DNA of 64,000 nt from Opitutales bacterium (GCA_017531845.1 JAFXKI010000003.1:1-64000), one strand, 5' to 3'. Shown: positions 1-8,917, numbered from the stretch's first letter. The notes: generated by a model not told the origin, from the letters alone. Program-made: numbers and translations.

Positions 1-1
1 A

Positions 2-559
2 GCACGGGGAAAGCTCGAAAACGCCGAGCTCATTTTGTATTACTCCGGACACGGCGTGCCGAACGACGAAACGCGCACCGCGTACTTGCTCCCGACCGAT
101 GTTTCGCCGGCAAATCTTGACTACGTGAAATCTCTCAACGAGATTTACACGCAACTTGCGCGTTCCCGCGCCAAACTCGTTGCCGTATTTTTGGATTCCT
201 GCTTCAGCGGAATGCGGCGGGACAATTCGCCGGTGGTCGCCGCAAAAGCCGTTCGCCGCGCCGTTCCCGCCGGAGACATTTCCTCGCTTCCGCCGAATCT
301 TATCGTTTTCACGGCGGCGAGCGGAGACCAGACTGCGCATTTCGCAAAAGAGGAAAAACACGGGCTTTTCACCTACGCGCTTTTGAAAAAAATCAAAGAA
401 ACGCGCGGGGACCTTTCCTTCGCGGAACTTGCGGAATATTTGCACAAAGCCGTTCCCGAGCAGTCGCTCAAACTTGGCGATTTCGAGCAAACGCCGAGCA
501 TTCTCTCTCACGATGCGTTCCCGTATTGGGACGAAAAACTTTACGCGGAAAAAGAATGA
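2..559 (+). CDS. Caspase-like peptidase, C14 family (5' end outside the window)
   Basis: The open frame runs in from before base 1, so only the C-terminal 185 residues or so are seen. It carries the two hallmarks of clan CD caspase-like peptidases: a YYSGHG block with the catalytic His (about base 38-55) and a DSCFSG block with the catalytic Cys (about base 194-211), in the order and spacing usual for peptidase C14. Bacterial members are metacaspase-like proteases in signalling, stress or defence. Which role applies cannot be told here. Its stop TGA overlaps the ATG of the next gene by four bases, so the two are probably translated together. The missing N-terminus leaves export or fused domains open. 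Confidence 0.85.
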   Translation, partial: ARGKLENAELILYYSGHGVPNDETRTAYLLPTDVSPANLDYVKSLNEIYTQLARSRAKLVAVFLDSCFSGMRRDNSPVVAAKAVRRAVPAGDISSLPPNLIVFTAASGDQTAHFAKEEKHGLFTYALLKKIKETRGDLSFAELAEYLHKAVPEQSLKLGDFEQTPSILSHDAFPYWDEKLYAEKE

Positions 560-1584
560 AAACGCTGATTTTGAGTTTTTGTGCGCTTTGCGTAAGCGGG
601 CTTGCGGGCTTCGGAGCCGTTTCTCCCGAAGAAATCTCCGATTTGAAATATCGTGCCAATAAAGGCGAAACGGACGCGCTCGTCGCACTCGGCGAATGTT
701 ATGAGCACGGAAAAGACGTTCCCGCAGATAAAACCGCCGCGCTTTGCTACTATCTTGTCGCGCTGAAAAACGAGCCGGAAAACAAAAATCTGCAACAGCG
801 CATCACCTCGCTTGGCGGCGCAAAATTTTTGCCTGGCGCGCCGGGACGCGGCGTTTCCGGAGAAAAACACGTCGTAGACCTCGGCAACGGAATCAAAATC
901 GTGCTCATTAAAATTCCGGCGGGAACGTTCATGATGGGAAGTCCAAAAAGCGAGCAGGAATATTTTTCCGATGAAAAGCAGACGGAGGTAAAACTGACCG
1001 AGCCGTTCGCTCTCTCCGAAACTGAAATTACACAGGCACAATGGTGTGCGCTCATGGATAAAAATCCGTCATTTCACCAAGGGGAAAATTTTCCGGTCGA
1101 ATGTGTAACATGGCACGAAGCACTCGCGTTTTGCCGCGAATTGACACGGCGGGAACGCGCATCCGGAAAACTTCCCCGCGGGATGAAATTTTCTCTTCCG
1201 ACCGAAGCTCAGTGGGAATTTGCCTGCCGCGCCGACACGCAAACGCGTTTTAGCTTCGGTGATTTCGCCGACGAAATCGCGCTTTACGGGAACGCCGCGA
1301 CCGGCGGCGAAACAAAACCCTGTGCCGTGAAAAGTTTTCGACCGAATTCATGGGGCTTTTTTGATATGCACGGGAACGTCTCCGAATGGTGTCTGGACTC
1401 GTATTCGCGCCAACTTCCCGGCGGCGAAAATCCTTTGTCGCAATCCCGTTCCGCGAGCAAAATCCATCGCGGCGGGAGCTGCGATTCCGTGCCGTATGAT
1501 TGCCGCTCGGCAAATCGCGCGGGACTTCCGCCAACGTCAAAAAACCGCTATCTCGGCTTCCGTGTTGCCTTAGTGAAAGAATAA
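556..1584 (+). CDS. Exported formylglycine-generating-enzyme-like (SUMF1/FGE fold) protein with Sel1-type N-terminus
   Basis: I chose the ATG at 556 rather than a TTG 30 bases upstream because it overlaps the previous stop as ATGA and begins a clear signal peptide (MKTLILSFCALCVSGLAGFG). Residues about 25-75 look like a Sel1/TPR-type repeat (DALVALGECYEHGKDV). The rest is an FGE/SUMF1 domain: GTFMMGSP near the start, a TEAQWEFACRA block, GNVSEWCLDSY, and a C-terminal RGGSC then GFRV end. Most bacterial relatives are not sulfatase activators but binding or scaffold domains. The coupling to a caspase-like peptidase suggests one functional unit, with this partner outside the cytoplasm. The substrate is unknown. 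Confidence 0.8.
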   Translation: MKTLILSFCALCVSGLAGFGAVSPEEISDLKYRANKGETDALVALGECYEHGKDVPADKTAALCYYLVALKNEPENKNLQQRITSLGGAKFLPGAPGRGVSGEKHVVDLGNGIKIVLIKIPAGTFMMGSPKSEQEYFSDEKQTEVKLTEPFALSETEITQAQWCALMDKNPSFHQGENFPVECVTWHEALAFCRELTRRERASGKLPRGMKFSLPTEAQWEFACRADTQTRFSFGDFADEIALYGNAATGGETKPCAVKSFRPNSWGFFDMHGNVSEWCLDSYSRQLPGGENPLSQSRSASKIHRGGSCDSVPYDCRSANRAGLPPTSKNRYLGFRVALVKE

Positions 1585-1652
1585 GTCCCGGCGGAAATTC
1601 TATTTTTTCTTTCGCGACAAACCGGAAAAAGGCATAATACCCCGAAATCAGT

Positions 1653-2618
1653 ATGCGTTTTTTCTCGTTGATGCTTATGTTCCTTTGCGGGATCGCTTTC
1701 GGCGTTCCCGCCGCCTTGGCACAAGTCGTCAATTTTGAAACGGAAATTCGAGAAAAAGGTTTCGGCAGAAACGAATCGCGGGAACGCGGTGTCGGCAGCT
1801 GGCGCAAGGGCGGCACGCGCATCGAAATTCAGGATCGCAAACGCTATGCGTTGGTCAACGGTTCTCGCCTTTATCTCGGGCATTCGCCGAGTTACGAGCA
1901 CGGGAAATTTTTTGTCAAAAAACGGGACTGGGATAAACGTTTTTCTCCGATTGCCGCTCCGCCGAAAACGAAATCTCCTCGGCGCATCGTGATTGATCCC
2001 GGACACGGCGGTCGTGATCCGGGAAAAATTAATAAGCGCGGCATGTATGAAAAAACTTATGTGCTCGATATTTCCAAGCGCGTTGCCCGGATTCTGAAAG
2101 CGCGCGGCTACACGGTGCTTCTTACGCGCGACGGGGATACGACGCTGGAGCTTCCGGAGCGACCCGCACGCGCAAATCGCTGGAATGCGGATCTGTTTGT
2201 CAGCATTCACTTAAATTCCGCCTCTTCTTCATCCGCGCGCGGCATCGAAACTTTTGCACTGACTCCGGTCGGCGAAACTTCAACCGGAGACCCGGGCGGG
2301 AACGCCAAAACACAAGCGGACGACGGGAACGCTCGCGATGCGCTCAATACGCTTTTCGCCTTCAAAGTGCATTCTGCGCTCGTGGCAAAAACCGATGCGG
2401 AAGATCGCGGTGTAAAATACGCAAATTTTGCGGTTTTGCGACCGCTGAAATGCCCGGGAATATTGGTCGAGTGCGGTTTTTTGACAAACGCGTCGGACAC
2501 GGCTTTGGTTTCGACGAAAAACGGGCGGGAACGCATTGCCGTCGGCATCGCAAACGGCATTGAAGCGTATGTGCGCGCCGTCGGGAGCGCGCCGCCTGCG
2601 GCAACTCGGAGGCGCTGA
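1653..2618 (+). CDS. N-acetylmuramoyl-L-alanine amidase (Amidase_3)
   Basis: This predicted periplasmic zinc amidase cleaves the amide bond between MurNAc and the stem peptide of peptidoglycan. The first 23 residues form a signal peptide ending in AALA. An N-terminal region of about 85 residues precedes the catalytic domain, which begins at about residue 111 with RIVIDPGHGG (His118 a zinc ligand). It continues with a Glu ligand in GMYEKTYVLD, a second His in FVSIHLNSA and the catalytic Glu in ILVECGFLTN. Length (321 aa) fits AmiC-like enzymes. Its TGA overlaps the murJ start by one base, placing a wall hydrolase and the lipid II flippase in one transcript. Confidence 0.92.
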   Translation: MRFFSLMLMFLCGIAFGVPAALAQVVNFETEIREKGFGRNESRERGVGSWRKGGTRIEIQDRKRYALVNGSRLYLGHSPSYEHGKFFVKKRDWDKRFSPIAAPPKTKSPRRIVIDPGHGGRDPGKINKRGMYEKTYVLDISKRVARILKARGYTVLLTRDGDTTLELPERPARANRWNADLFVSIHLNSASSSSARGIETFALTPVGETSTGDPGGNAKTQADDGNARDALNTLFAFKVHSALVAKTDAEDRGVKYANFAVLRPLKCPGILVECGFLTNASDTALVSTKNGRERIAVGIANGIEAYVRAVGSAPPAATRRR

Positions 2619-4237
2619 TGAAAAACGGAGCTTCGTCTTATCTCTCGATGTTGGTTACGGCCGCGGGAACGTCGGGCTCGCGCCTGCTCGGACTTGTCCG
2701 CGACCAGCTAATCGCCGGATTTTTCGGCACGGGGAATTTTGCGGCGGCATTTATCATCGCGTTTCAGATTCCCAATTTGTTCCGGCGGCTTTTGGGCGAG
2801 GGCGCGCTGACTTCCGCGCTCATGCCGGTAATGACGCAGGAACGGAAAGCCGGCGGGAACGCAAAGGCGTTTTCTTTTTTCAATCTCGTTATCTGCCGCA
2901 TTGCGCCGTGGATGTTGCTGATAACGGCGCTTTTCTGCATCACCGCGCTCGCCGTTGCGCTGGCTCCGGAATCGTGGGTGATTGCGGGAGCAAAACTCAT
3001 CGGTTCGGATGGAGATATTTCGCGGCATCGCCTCGCGGCGTGGCTCACCGCACTTTGTATGCCGTATATGCCGATGATTTGCATTGCGGCGGTCTTTACG
3101 GCGGGGCTGAACATGCTCGGAAAATTCACCGTCACGGCACTGAGCGCGGTTTGGCTGAACTTGGCGATGATTTTTTCGCTTGGCGTGTTGGGATATTATT
3201 TCGGAGAAACGCCGACGGAGCGCGTGATTTGGCTTTGCTCCGGCGCGTTACTCGGCGGTGCGCTACAACTTGGCGTTCCCGCGATCGCGCTTTGGAGAGA
3301 AGGGTGGCGGTGGAAATGGAATCGCGAACGCACGGAAGCGTGGGCGGATTTAAAAGCAATGTTTTTGCCTGCGGTGGTCGGCGCCGGAATCAACCAAATT
3401 AACATTTTTTTCACGCGCTTTCTGGCGTTCGCGCTCGAGGAGCAGGCGCTTTCCGTTTACTACTACGCGAATCGGATTGTCGAGATTCCGGTCGGGATTT
3501 TTACGGTTACGGTAACGACGGTCGTTTTCCCGCTTTTGGCAAAACACGCGGCAGACGGGAATGCGCAGAAGCTCGGCGGAACGTTCGCGCACGGAATGCG
3601 CCTGATTTACGCGATAAACATTCCGGCAACGGTCGGAATCATTGTGCTCGCGTTCCCGCTGGTAACCTTGTTTTTCGAACACGGAAATTTTACGGCGGAA
3701 GATACGGCGGCAACCGTTCCCGTGTTGCTGATTTTCGCCTTGGCAGTGCCGTTTTACGCGGTGAGCGGGTTGGTAGGGCGCGCACTAAATTCGCTCAAAG
3801 ATACGAAATCACAAACGAAGATGGCGGGCGTCGCGTTCGCGCTGAATTGCGTGCTCGCACCGACTTTGGGTTGGTTTTTCGGAGCTGTCGGCTTGGCGGC
3901 GGCGAATCTGATTTCGGCGGCGGTGCAGTGCGTTGCGCTTTATGTGATTCTGATTCGGCGGGAACGCGCTTTCCGGACGGAATCCGTTTCCGGCGCGTTT
4001 TTCAAAACATTGTTTGCCGCCTTACTCATGGGCGCGGGAACGTGCGGACTTTGGTTTCTTGTTTTTGAAAAAATCTTTGAAGGCGGAATGCTTTTCGGGA
4101 AAAACGCCGGAATCGTTGCCGCGCTTTTCGTCGTCGTTCCCGTCGCCGTCTCGTTCTATTTCGCGATTTTGAAAATTCTGCGCTTTCCGGAGTGCGACGA
4201 AATCCTCACGCTCGTTTTCAAACGCTTCAAAAAATAG
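2618..4237 (+). CDS. murJ: Lipid II flippase MurJ
   Basis: This polytopic inner-membrane protein of 539 residues matches the MurJ/MviN family. It opens with a TSGSRLLGLVRDQLIAGFFG block followed by FQIPNLFRRLLGEGALTSALMPV, the classic conserved first helices of MurJ. About 14 hydrophobic segments follow. MurJ flips lipid-linked peptidoglycan precursor to the periplasmic face. Start and upstream stop overlap (TGATG), so it is translationally coupled to the amidase gene. No terminator is obvious in the 40 bases after the stop, where the opposite-strand cluster begins to run in. Confidence 0.95.
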   Translation: MKNGASSYLSMLVTAAGTSGSRLLGLVRDQLIAGFFGTGNFAAAFIIAFQIPNLFRRLLGEGALTSALMPVMTQERKAGGNAKAFSFFNLVICRIAPWMLLITALFCITALAVALAPESWVIAGAKLIGSDGDISRHRLAAWLTALCMPYMPMICIAAVFTAGLNMLGKFTVTALSAVWLNLAMIFSLGVLGYYFGETPTERVIWLCSGALLGGALQLGVPAIALWREGWRWKWNRERTEAWADLKAMFLPAVVGAGINQINIFFTRFLAFALEEQALSVYYYANRIVEIPVGIFTVTVTTVVFPLLAKHAADGNAQKLGGTFAHGMRLIYAINIPATVGIIVLAFPLVTLFFEHGNFTAEDTAATVPVLLIFALAVPFYAVSGLVGRALNSLKDTKSQTKMAGVAFALNCVLAPTLGWFFGAVGLAAANLISAAVQCVALYVILIRRERAFRTESVSGAFFKTLFAALLMGAGTCGLWFLVFEKIFEGGMLFGKNAGIVAALFVVVPVAVSFYFAILKILRFPECDEILTLVFKRFKK

Positions 4238-4276
4238 CGGGATTCCCGCGAGCTAAAAAAATCAAGCCTGCTCGGC

Positions 4277-4428
4277 TTAGTTTATCCGGGCGTTATCTTC
4301 TTCAAAATAGCGGAGAAGTTTTTCGGCTTTGTCCTTTTCAAGCTCCGACTCGATAAAAAGACGAATACTTTCTTTCGTTTTTTCGCCGTAAAATTTTTTC
4401 GTCAAAAAACCTGCATTATCAAGAAATG
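4277..4428 (-). other. Out-of-frame C-terminal continuation of the 4402-5154 gene
   Basis: Read in the shifted frame, this stretch encodes a segment ending RYFEEDNARIN before a TAA at 4277-4279. It has no start of its own. It matches the C-terminal part of the 5180-6025 protein in spacing and residue type (RAVEYWREN versus LLRYFEED). It is best read as the lost or conditionally translated tail of the gene upstream, not as a separate gene. Confidence 0.6.
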
Positions 4429-5154
4429 AAAAAAAATGCCCGGGTCGATAGTATGGTTTTCATAAAAATCCATCATAATACGAAATGACATCCTTCGTGC
4501 GAAATCAGCACTGCCTTGGCGTTTTTCTATTGCGAAAATTCGCTGAAGTTTTGCGTTAGTCAAAAGATAACGTTGTTTGATTTTCTGAAAGTTTTCCGCA
4601 TGTCTTGATGTTCTTCGGATTCGGGTATATTCACCCCAAGCGGAGCGTGCTGCCTGCTTCGTTTGTTTCGAAATTTTTTGGGTGCGGTCCTGCTCATTGT
4701 TAATTTCCGCCCATAGTAGGAATAAACATTCACAGCGTTCGGGCGGCGGGATTTGATTTTCCGGATGACAGAGAATGCCGACGAGCTCCAATTTCAAAAA
4801 GTAATCAAGTCCGGCGAGATCGGCATTAGTAAAAGGAGCGAAATTTATCGAACATTTATAAGGCGAACGCTTGCGGCTAAAAACGATTTGGTTAAAATCG
4901 CCGCCGGAGCCGGCAATAAGACCTCTTTTATGCGGAGGGTGCCGACGCTCGAATTCCGCTTTTTTTTCGGCTTCGATAAATCTCATATAATCTTCGGTCT
5001 CAACTTCCCTTCCAAGGAGGGCTAAAACCCGTTCTTTCCACGTTCCCGCGTTTTCATATTCGCGGGAAAGCAGATATTCCAAATCCCCGGAAGCCGCAGA
5101 AATACACGCGTTCCCGAAGAACAACAGTATAAGAATAACGAGGAGAAATTTCAT
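4402..5154 (-). CDS. Exported protein of unknown function, paralogue 3 (apparently frameshifted)
   Basis: No known domain is recognised. A signal peptide opens it (MKFLLVILILLFFGNACISA). The body resembles the next gene upstream: both have a segment reading KLE(L/F)VGILC and similar length. The reading frame ends with ...FFHFLIMQVF just after a run of eight A on the top strand (4429-4436). Adding one base there restores a frame to the TAA at 4277-4279 that encodes about 50 more residues (GIFFSFLDNAGFLTKKFYGE onward). These align with the C-terminus of the paralogue (LFNFFTETGYMEDLIAADKP). So the gene is a frameshifted pseudogene, a slippage-controlled gene, or a sequencing error. Confidence 0.7.
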   Translation of the reverse strand: MKFLLVILILLFFGNACISAASGDLEYLLSREYENAGTWKERVLALLGREVETEDYMRFIEAEKKAEFERRHPPHKRGLIAGSGGDFNQIVFSRKRSPYKCSINFAPFTNADLAGLDYFLKLELVGILCHPENQIPPPERCECLFLLWAEINNEQDRTQKISKQTKQAARSAWGEYTRIRRTSRHAENFQKIKQRYLLTNAKLQRIFAIEKRQGSADFARRMSFRIMMDFYENHTIDPGIFFHFLIMQVF

Positions 5155-5179
5155 TCGTTTCTTTATTTAACGAGGTTTA

Positions 5180-6025
5180 CTATAAATTTTCTCCGAATGA
5201 AGATTTGTTCTCCCGCCAATATTCCACAGCACGAATAAGATATTGAACCGGACATTCGTCCATAATCCAACGAGAAAGAACGTGCTTCGGCTTGTCTGCG
5301 GCGATCAGATCTTCCATATAGCCGGTTTCGGTAAAAAAATTGAAGAGCTCTGCAAGGTCTTCCGGATAGTTTTTGAAAAAGACATATACCGTATCGTGAA
5401 AAAGAGCTTCGCGCACCGGGTCAATATTCCACATCTTCTGTTTTCGTTTAAGCAAGAGACATTGCCGATTATACTCTTTCATTCGCTCGTAAGAAGGCGC
5501 AATATTTCCGTTATCAAATTTCGAAATATATTCCCGCGCTTCTACTTCGGAGATAATCGTATCCTGCCGGAGCGATTTCCAAAGCCTCGTCAAATGCCGA
5601 GTAAGCTCTTCGGGCGGAATGTCTTTGCGCATGTCGCAAAGAATGCCGACAAATTCTAATTTCGCGAGATGGTCAATAAGCGGGGTAAAGCCGTAGATAC
5701 AGAGATTTTCGAATTGTTCACGAATTTTGTAGCGAGAGGGCGGGCGCTCCACAACGGTGCGCCCGTCTCCGCCGTTTCTCGCGTTCTCATAAACCAAACC
5801 GACATATTTGATTTCGTTTTTGTCTAAAATCGCCGAGATTTGCTTTTCGATTGTCTCTTCCTGTTCGTATCTGCGGTCAATAAGATATTGAGCATCATCT
5901 CTGACTTCACGCTTCTTTCTTCGAAAAGATTGTTGACGATGCGGCTTAGTTGATTCGTCCTCCGGAGCTGCATATAAACAGCTCCAGAGGAAAGCAGCGA
6001 AAAGAATCAAAAAAATCTTTTTCAT
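5180..6025 (-). CDS. Exported protein of unknown function, paralogue 2
   Basis: This is a 281-residue protein with an N-terminal signal peptide (MKKIFLILFAAFLWSCLYAA) and a charged, largely helical body. It shares a KLEFVGILCD block and a C-terminal FNFFTETGYMEDLI region with the downstream gene, and a similar layout, but I recognise no named domain. Its ATG overlaps the stop of the upstream 535-residue gene as ATGA, and the next gene follows after 25 bases, so the three form one minus-strand operon. Function is unknown. Co-transcribed, diverged, exported copies suggest a family expanding by duplication. Confidence 0.75.
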   Translation of the reverse strand: MKKIFLILFAAFLWSCLYAAPEDESTKPHRQQSFRRKKREVRDDAQYLIDRRYEQEETIEKQISAILDKNEIKYVGLVYENARNGGDGRTVVERPPSRYKIREQFENLCIYGFTPLIDHLAKLEFVGILCDMRKDIPPEELTRHLTRLWKSLRQDTIISEVEAREYISKFDNGNIAPSYERMKEYNRQCLLLKRKQKMWNIDPVREALFHDTVYVFFKNYPEDLAELFNFFTETGYMEDLIAADKPKHVLSRWIMDECPVQYLIRAVEYWRENKSSFGENL

Positions 6026-7629
6026 GAGTTCACAGGAGGATAGGGAAAGGTATTTTCGACTTGAATTTGAATACTCTGATCGTATCGGGAAATTGCTTCG
6101 TCGGAAAGGTCTGTGCGCCCGAATTTCATAAGGTCAATTTTTCCGCGAATGCCGACGGTATCGTAGATTCGTCGTTGTTCCTCGATGTCGTTCCCGTAAA
6201 GATATCGCAGTCCGGAGAAAAAGGTTTGAATAAAACCGTTTTCGAGAAATTCACGAATTGATTTTTGTCGTTCGTAGTTGAATTTTATATTCAAAATTGC
6301 GGTGTTTTTAGCGAGCGGAGAGAAATCGTTTTCCGTGCATTTTTCGATTTTTTCACGAAGCTGTTCTTCTACGCCCGGATGATATTCGTCGAGTAATTCG
6401 GAGAATAATTTGAGTCCGCATTCCCAGTGCATTCGTGCCGCTTGGAGATTTTCGAGATTTTTCAGCATTTCCCGACTCATGAGAACGCGCAAAACAGACT
6501 GTTTCAATAAAATGTCGCCTGTGGAAAAACGATGGCGAATTATGTTTTCTCCGCAAAATTCTTCAAACGGGATTTTCCATCCGGAAAGAACGGGAACGGC
6601 GTGTAGCGCTTGAGTGAGGCGAATCTTTGAAGATTCCTGTGCTGTTAAATCCAAGCGAGAATCTTCGGAAATCCTGCGTGAGGCGCGTTGCCAATCGTGT
6701 CCGAAAAACGCCAGAACTCGTGTCGTTTTTTCGGAAAAACATTCCTCGGATTTGGGCTGGAACGCGAAAACGGGAACGCTGTCTCCGGAAACAAATATCC
6801 GCTTTTGCGGCAAAGTTGCATCTTCCTCCTGATAATTCGAGATAGATTCTTGGCACAAATCCGGGCGATTTTGGCGGGACAGCTCCAATTTTCCTGCGAT
6901 TCCGGTTTTGGCGCAGAATCTCATTTGAGCTTCGATGTCATTATTGAGAAAGCGGCTCAGCCCGGCGAGAAATGCACGAGTGATGTGTCCGAATTTTAAA
7001 ATTTTTTGGAGTTCACGTTGGCGATAGTAATCGAAACGGGCACGTACCAAAAAAATATTTTGTGTGCGCTTTTCGAATCCGGCATCGGTTTTATCTATTT
7101 CCGCTTCCAGAAAATTAGCGCGTCCCGGACGAAATTCTCTGAGCAAATCGGAAAAAAGATTCGCGCCCATTTCCCAATGTTCGCGGGAACGCTCGCCGGA
7201 GGAACGGACCGCCACTTCCATTAGGGAAAGGGCAAGTTCCGATTTTTGCAGAATGTCGCAAGATGCAAAGCGGCGTCTGTCTCCGGACTTTAGGCAATAA
7301 TCTGCAAAAGGCAAAGTCCAGCCGCAGAAAAAATCATAGGCATCGTCTACCTGTTTTTCCCACGCTTCCGGGCTTTCATAGTTTTTTGGGGAAAACGGAT
7401 GCCCCGAGAGCAATTTCCATTTTGCCTCGAAAACTTTAGTCTTCGGAGAAATTTCGCCCGCGAGCACCGGTTCCGTCGTTCCCGCCGGACGTGCGCCGGA
7501 AAGAAATGCACGGGTTCTTTCCGGCGACTCAAGCAAGGTCCATTCTCTCCAATCTTCGGCACTTCCCTCTGTAACGAGCAAATTCGCACAAAGGAAAACG
7601 GCGAAAAAAAAGTAAAATAATTTTTTCAC
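6022..7629 (-). CDS. Exported protein of unknown function with internal duplication, paralogue 1
   Basis: This is the first gene of the three-gene minus-strand operon, 535 residues, with a signal peptide (MKKLFYFFFAVFLCANLLV) cleaved probably after EGSA. The body is two tandem copies of about 240 residues. The first contains FLAGLSRFLNNDIEAQMRFC then GIAGKLELSRQNRPDL. The second contains FFSGLRYLYGNDIEEQRRIY then GIRGKIDLMKFGRTDL. Further pairs are GWTLPFADYCLKSGDRRRF and GWKIPFEEFCGENIIRHRF. The repeat is helix-rich with no catalytic motif that I recognise. Location is probably periplasm or cell surface. Confidence 0.75.
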   Translation of the reverse strand: MKKLFYFFFAVFLCANLLVTEGSAEDWREWTLLESPERTRAFLSGARPAGTTEPVLAGEISPKTKVFEAKWKLLSGHPFSPKNYESPEAWEKQVDDAYDFFCGWTLPFADYCLKSGDRRRFASCDILQKSELALSLMEVAVRSSGERSREHWEMGANLFSDLLREFRPGRANFLEAEIDKTDAGFEKRTQNIFLVRARFDYYRQRELQKILKFGHITRAFLAGLSRFLNNDIEAQMRFCAKTGIAGKLELSRQNRPDLCQESISNYQEEDATLPQKRIFVSGDSVPVFAFQPKSEECFSEKTTRVLAFFGHDWQRASRRISEDSRLDLTAQESSKIRLTQALHAVPVLSGWKIPFEEFCGENIIRHRFSTGDILLKQSVLRVLMSREMLKNLENLQAARMHWECGLKLFSELLDEYHPGVEEQLREKIEKCTENDFSPLAKNTAILNIKFNYERQKSIREFLENGFIQTFFSGLRYLYGNDIEEQRRIYDTVGIRGKIDLMKFGRTDLSDEAISRYDQSIQIQVENTFPYPPVNS

Positions 7630-7771
7630 GGATTAGTCTCCGGCGTTTTTGAAAAGGTATTTTCGCTCATCGGATTTTTCTCTCCTGTTTGGAGTTATCT
7701 TGAGCATCTTCAAGAATCGTTTCCGAAAACGAGAGGCATACAAACAGCTTACGGTGTTTTTTCGAGGCAAA

Positions 7772-7811
7772 AAAAAGCGTTCCCGCAAAATGAATTACGG
7801 GAACGCTTTTT
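7772..7811 (-). terminator. Intrinsic terminator of argF made from an inverted pair of the octamer
   Basis: The nine-base arms GCGTTCCCG (7777-7785) and CGGGAACGC (7798-7806) are perfect complements around a 12-base loop, flanked by A and T runs, 19 bases beyond the argF stop. The stem consists of one forward and one reverse copy of the dispersed octamer. Paired uptake sequences form terminators in the same way in Neisseria and Haemophilus. Confidence 0.85.
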
Positions 7812-7829
7812 CAGTTTCTGCAAATTTTC

Positions 7830-8789
7830 TTACGCTTTTTTCGCGTTTTCCTGTGCAAGAAATGCAAGAATCGCCTTTTGCGTGTGGAGGCGGTTTTCCG
7901 CTTCGTCAAAAATGATGCTTTGCGAACCTTTCAGAACGCCTTCGGAAACTTCCTCGCCGATGTGCGCGGGCAGGCAGTGCATAAAATACGCGTCTTTTTT
8001 CGCAAGCGACATCAGATGCTCGTTCACCTGATAGGGACGGAATTCGCGCAGGCGGCGTTCTTTTTCGTCTTCCATGCCCATGCTCACCCAAACGTCCGTG
8101 TAAAGCACGTCTGCACCTTTGGCGGCGGCTTCCGGATCCGTCGTGAAGGTGAAATTCGGCGCAATGCCGTCCGCTTCAAACTGCCTGTAAAGTTCCGCCG
8201 GCGGCTCGTAGCCCGCGGGACCGCAGAGCACGACTTCCATGCCGAGGTGAACACAACCGAGCGCGAACGTATTTCCCATGTTGCAGGCCGTGTCGCCGAT
8301 GAAAACGATTTTGCGCCCGCGAAGCGATTCTCCCATTTTTTTCGCGTTCCCGCCGCTCCAGCGTTCGGCGAGCGTGAACATGTCCGTGTAGAATTGGCAC
8401 GGGTGGAGAAAATCGGAAAGGGCGTTGACGACGGGCATCGAGCCTTCGCGGACAAAGGTTTCGAGCAACGAATGTTCGTGGCAACGAATCACCATGCCGT
8501 GCAGATAGCGCGAAAGCACTTTCGCCGTATCTTCCGGCGTTTCGCCGCGCGCGAGCTGCATGTCGTCCGCGTTGAGCATGACGGGATTGCCGCCGAGTTC
8601 GCGCACTCCGACTTGGAAGGAGACACGCGTCCGCGTCGATTTTTTAAAGAACAAAAGCCCCCAGGATTGGTCGGCAAGCGGCTTCGGCGCATCCGCGCTC
8701 CCGCGCGTGGCTTTCAGCTTGGCGGCGAGTTCAAAAACGTAGGCGGCTTCTTCGACGCTCAAATCGGTTTCTTTCAAGAAGTGTCTCAT
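7830..8789 (-). CDS. argF: Ornithine carbamoyltransferase
   Basis: This cytosolic enzyme joins carbamoyl phosphate and ornithine to give citrulline in arginine synthesis. Carbamoyl-phosphate binding shows as KKSTRTRVSF and HPCQFYTD. The ornithine side shows as DVWVSMGMEDE and the catalytic HCLPAH. The Ser-Met-Gly and Cys-Leu-Pro loops favour ornithine over aspartate transcarbamylase. I take the ATG at 8789 (MRHFLKETDL) rather than a TTG 12 bases upstream. Length is 319 residues, typical for the family. It is transcribed alone and followed by the octamer-built terminator. No ARG box was recognised upstream. Confidence 0.93.
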   Translation of the reverse strand: MRHFLKETDLSVEEAAYVFELAAKLKATRGSADAPKPLADQSWGLLFFKKSTRTRVSFQVGVRELGGNPVMLNADDMQLARGETPEDTAKVLSRYLHGMVIRCHEHSLLETFVREGSMPVVNALSDFLHPCQFYTDMFTLAERWSGGNAKKMGESLRGRKIVFIGDTACNMGNTFALGCVHLGMEVVLCGPAGYEPPAELYRQFEADGIAPNFTFTTDPEAAAKGADVLYTDVWVSMGMEDEKERRLREFRPYQVNEHLMSLAKKDAYFMHCLPAHIGEEVSEGVLKGSQSIIFDEAENRLHTQKAILAFLAQENAKKA

Positions 8790-8917
8790 TGTTTTTTCCA
8801 AGTTCTACGCGTAATGAATTGTGAAAAAGAACGAATTAGAACATGCAGAAATTATAAACGCAAGTTCGGTTTTTGAAGCAAAGTTGAACAGGGCGCGATC
8901 GCTAAATGTTTGAATGT

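Noticed and set aside
2536-3402. 288-residue plus-strand frame overlapping murJ
   Set aside because: It is a shadow of murJ in another frame, Arg/Gly/Ala/His-rich with no conserved motif, and has no separate start site.
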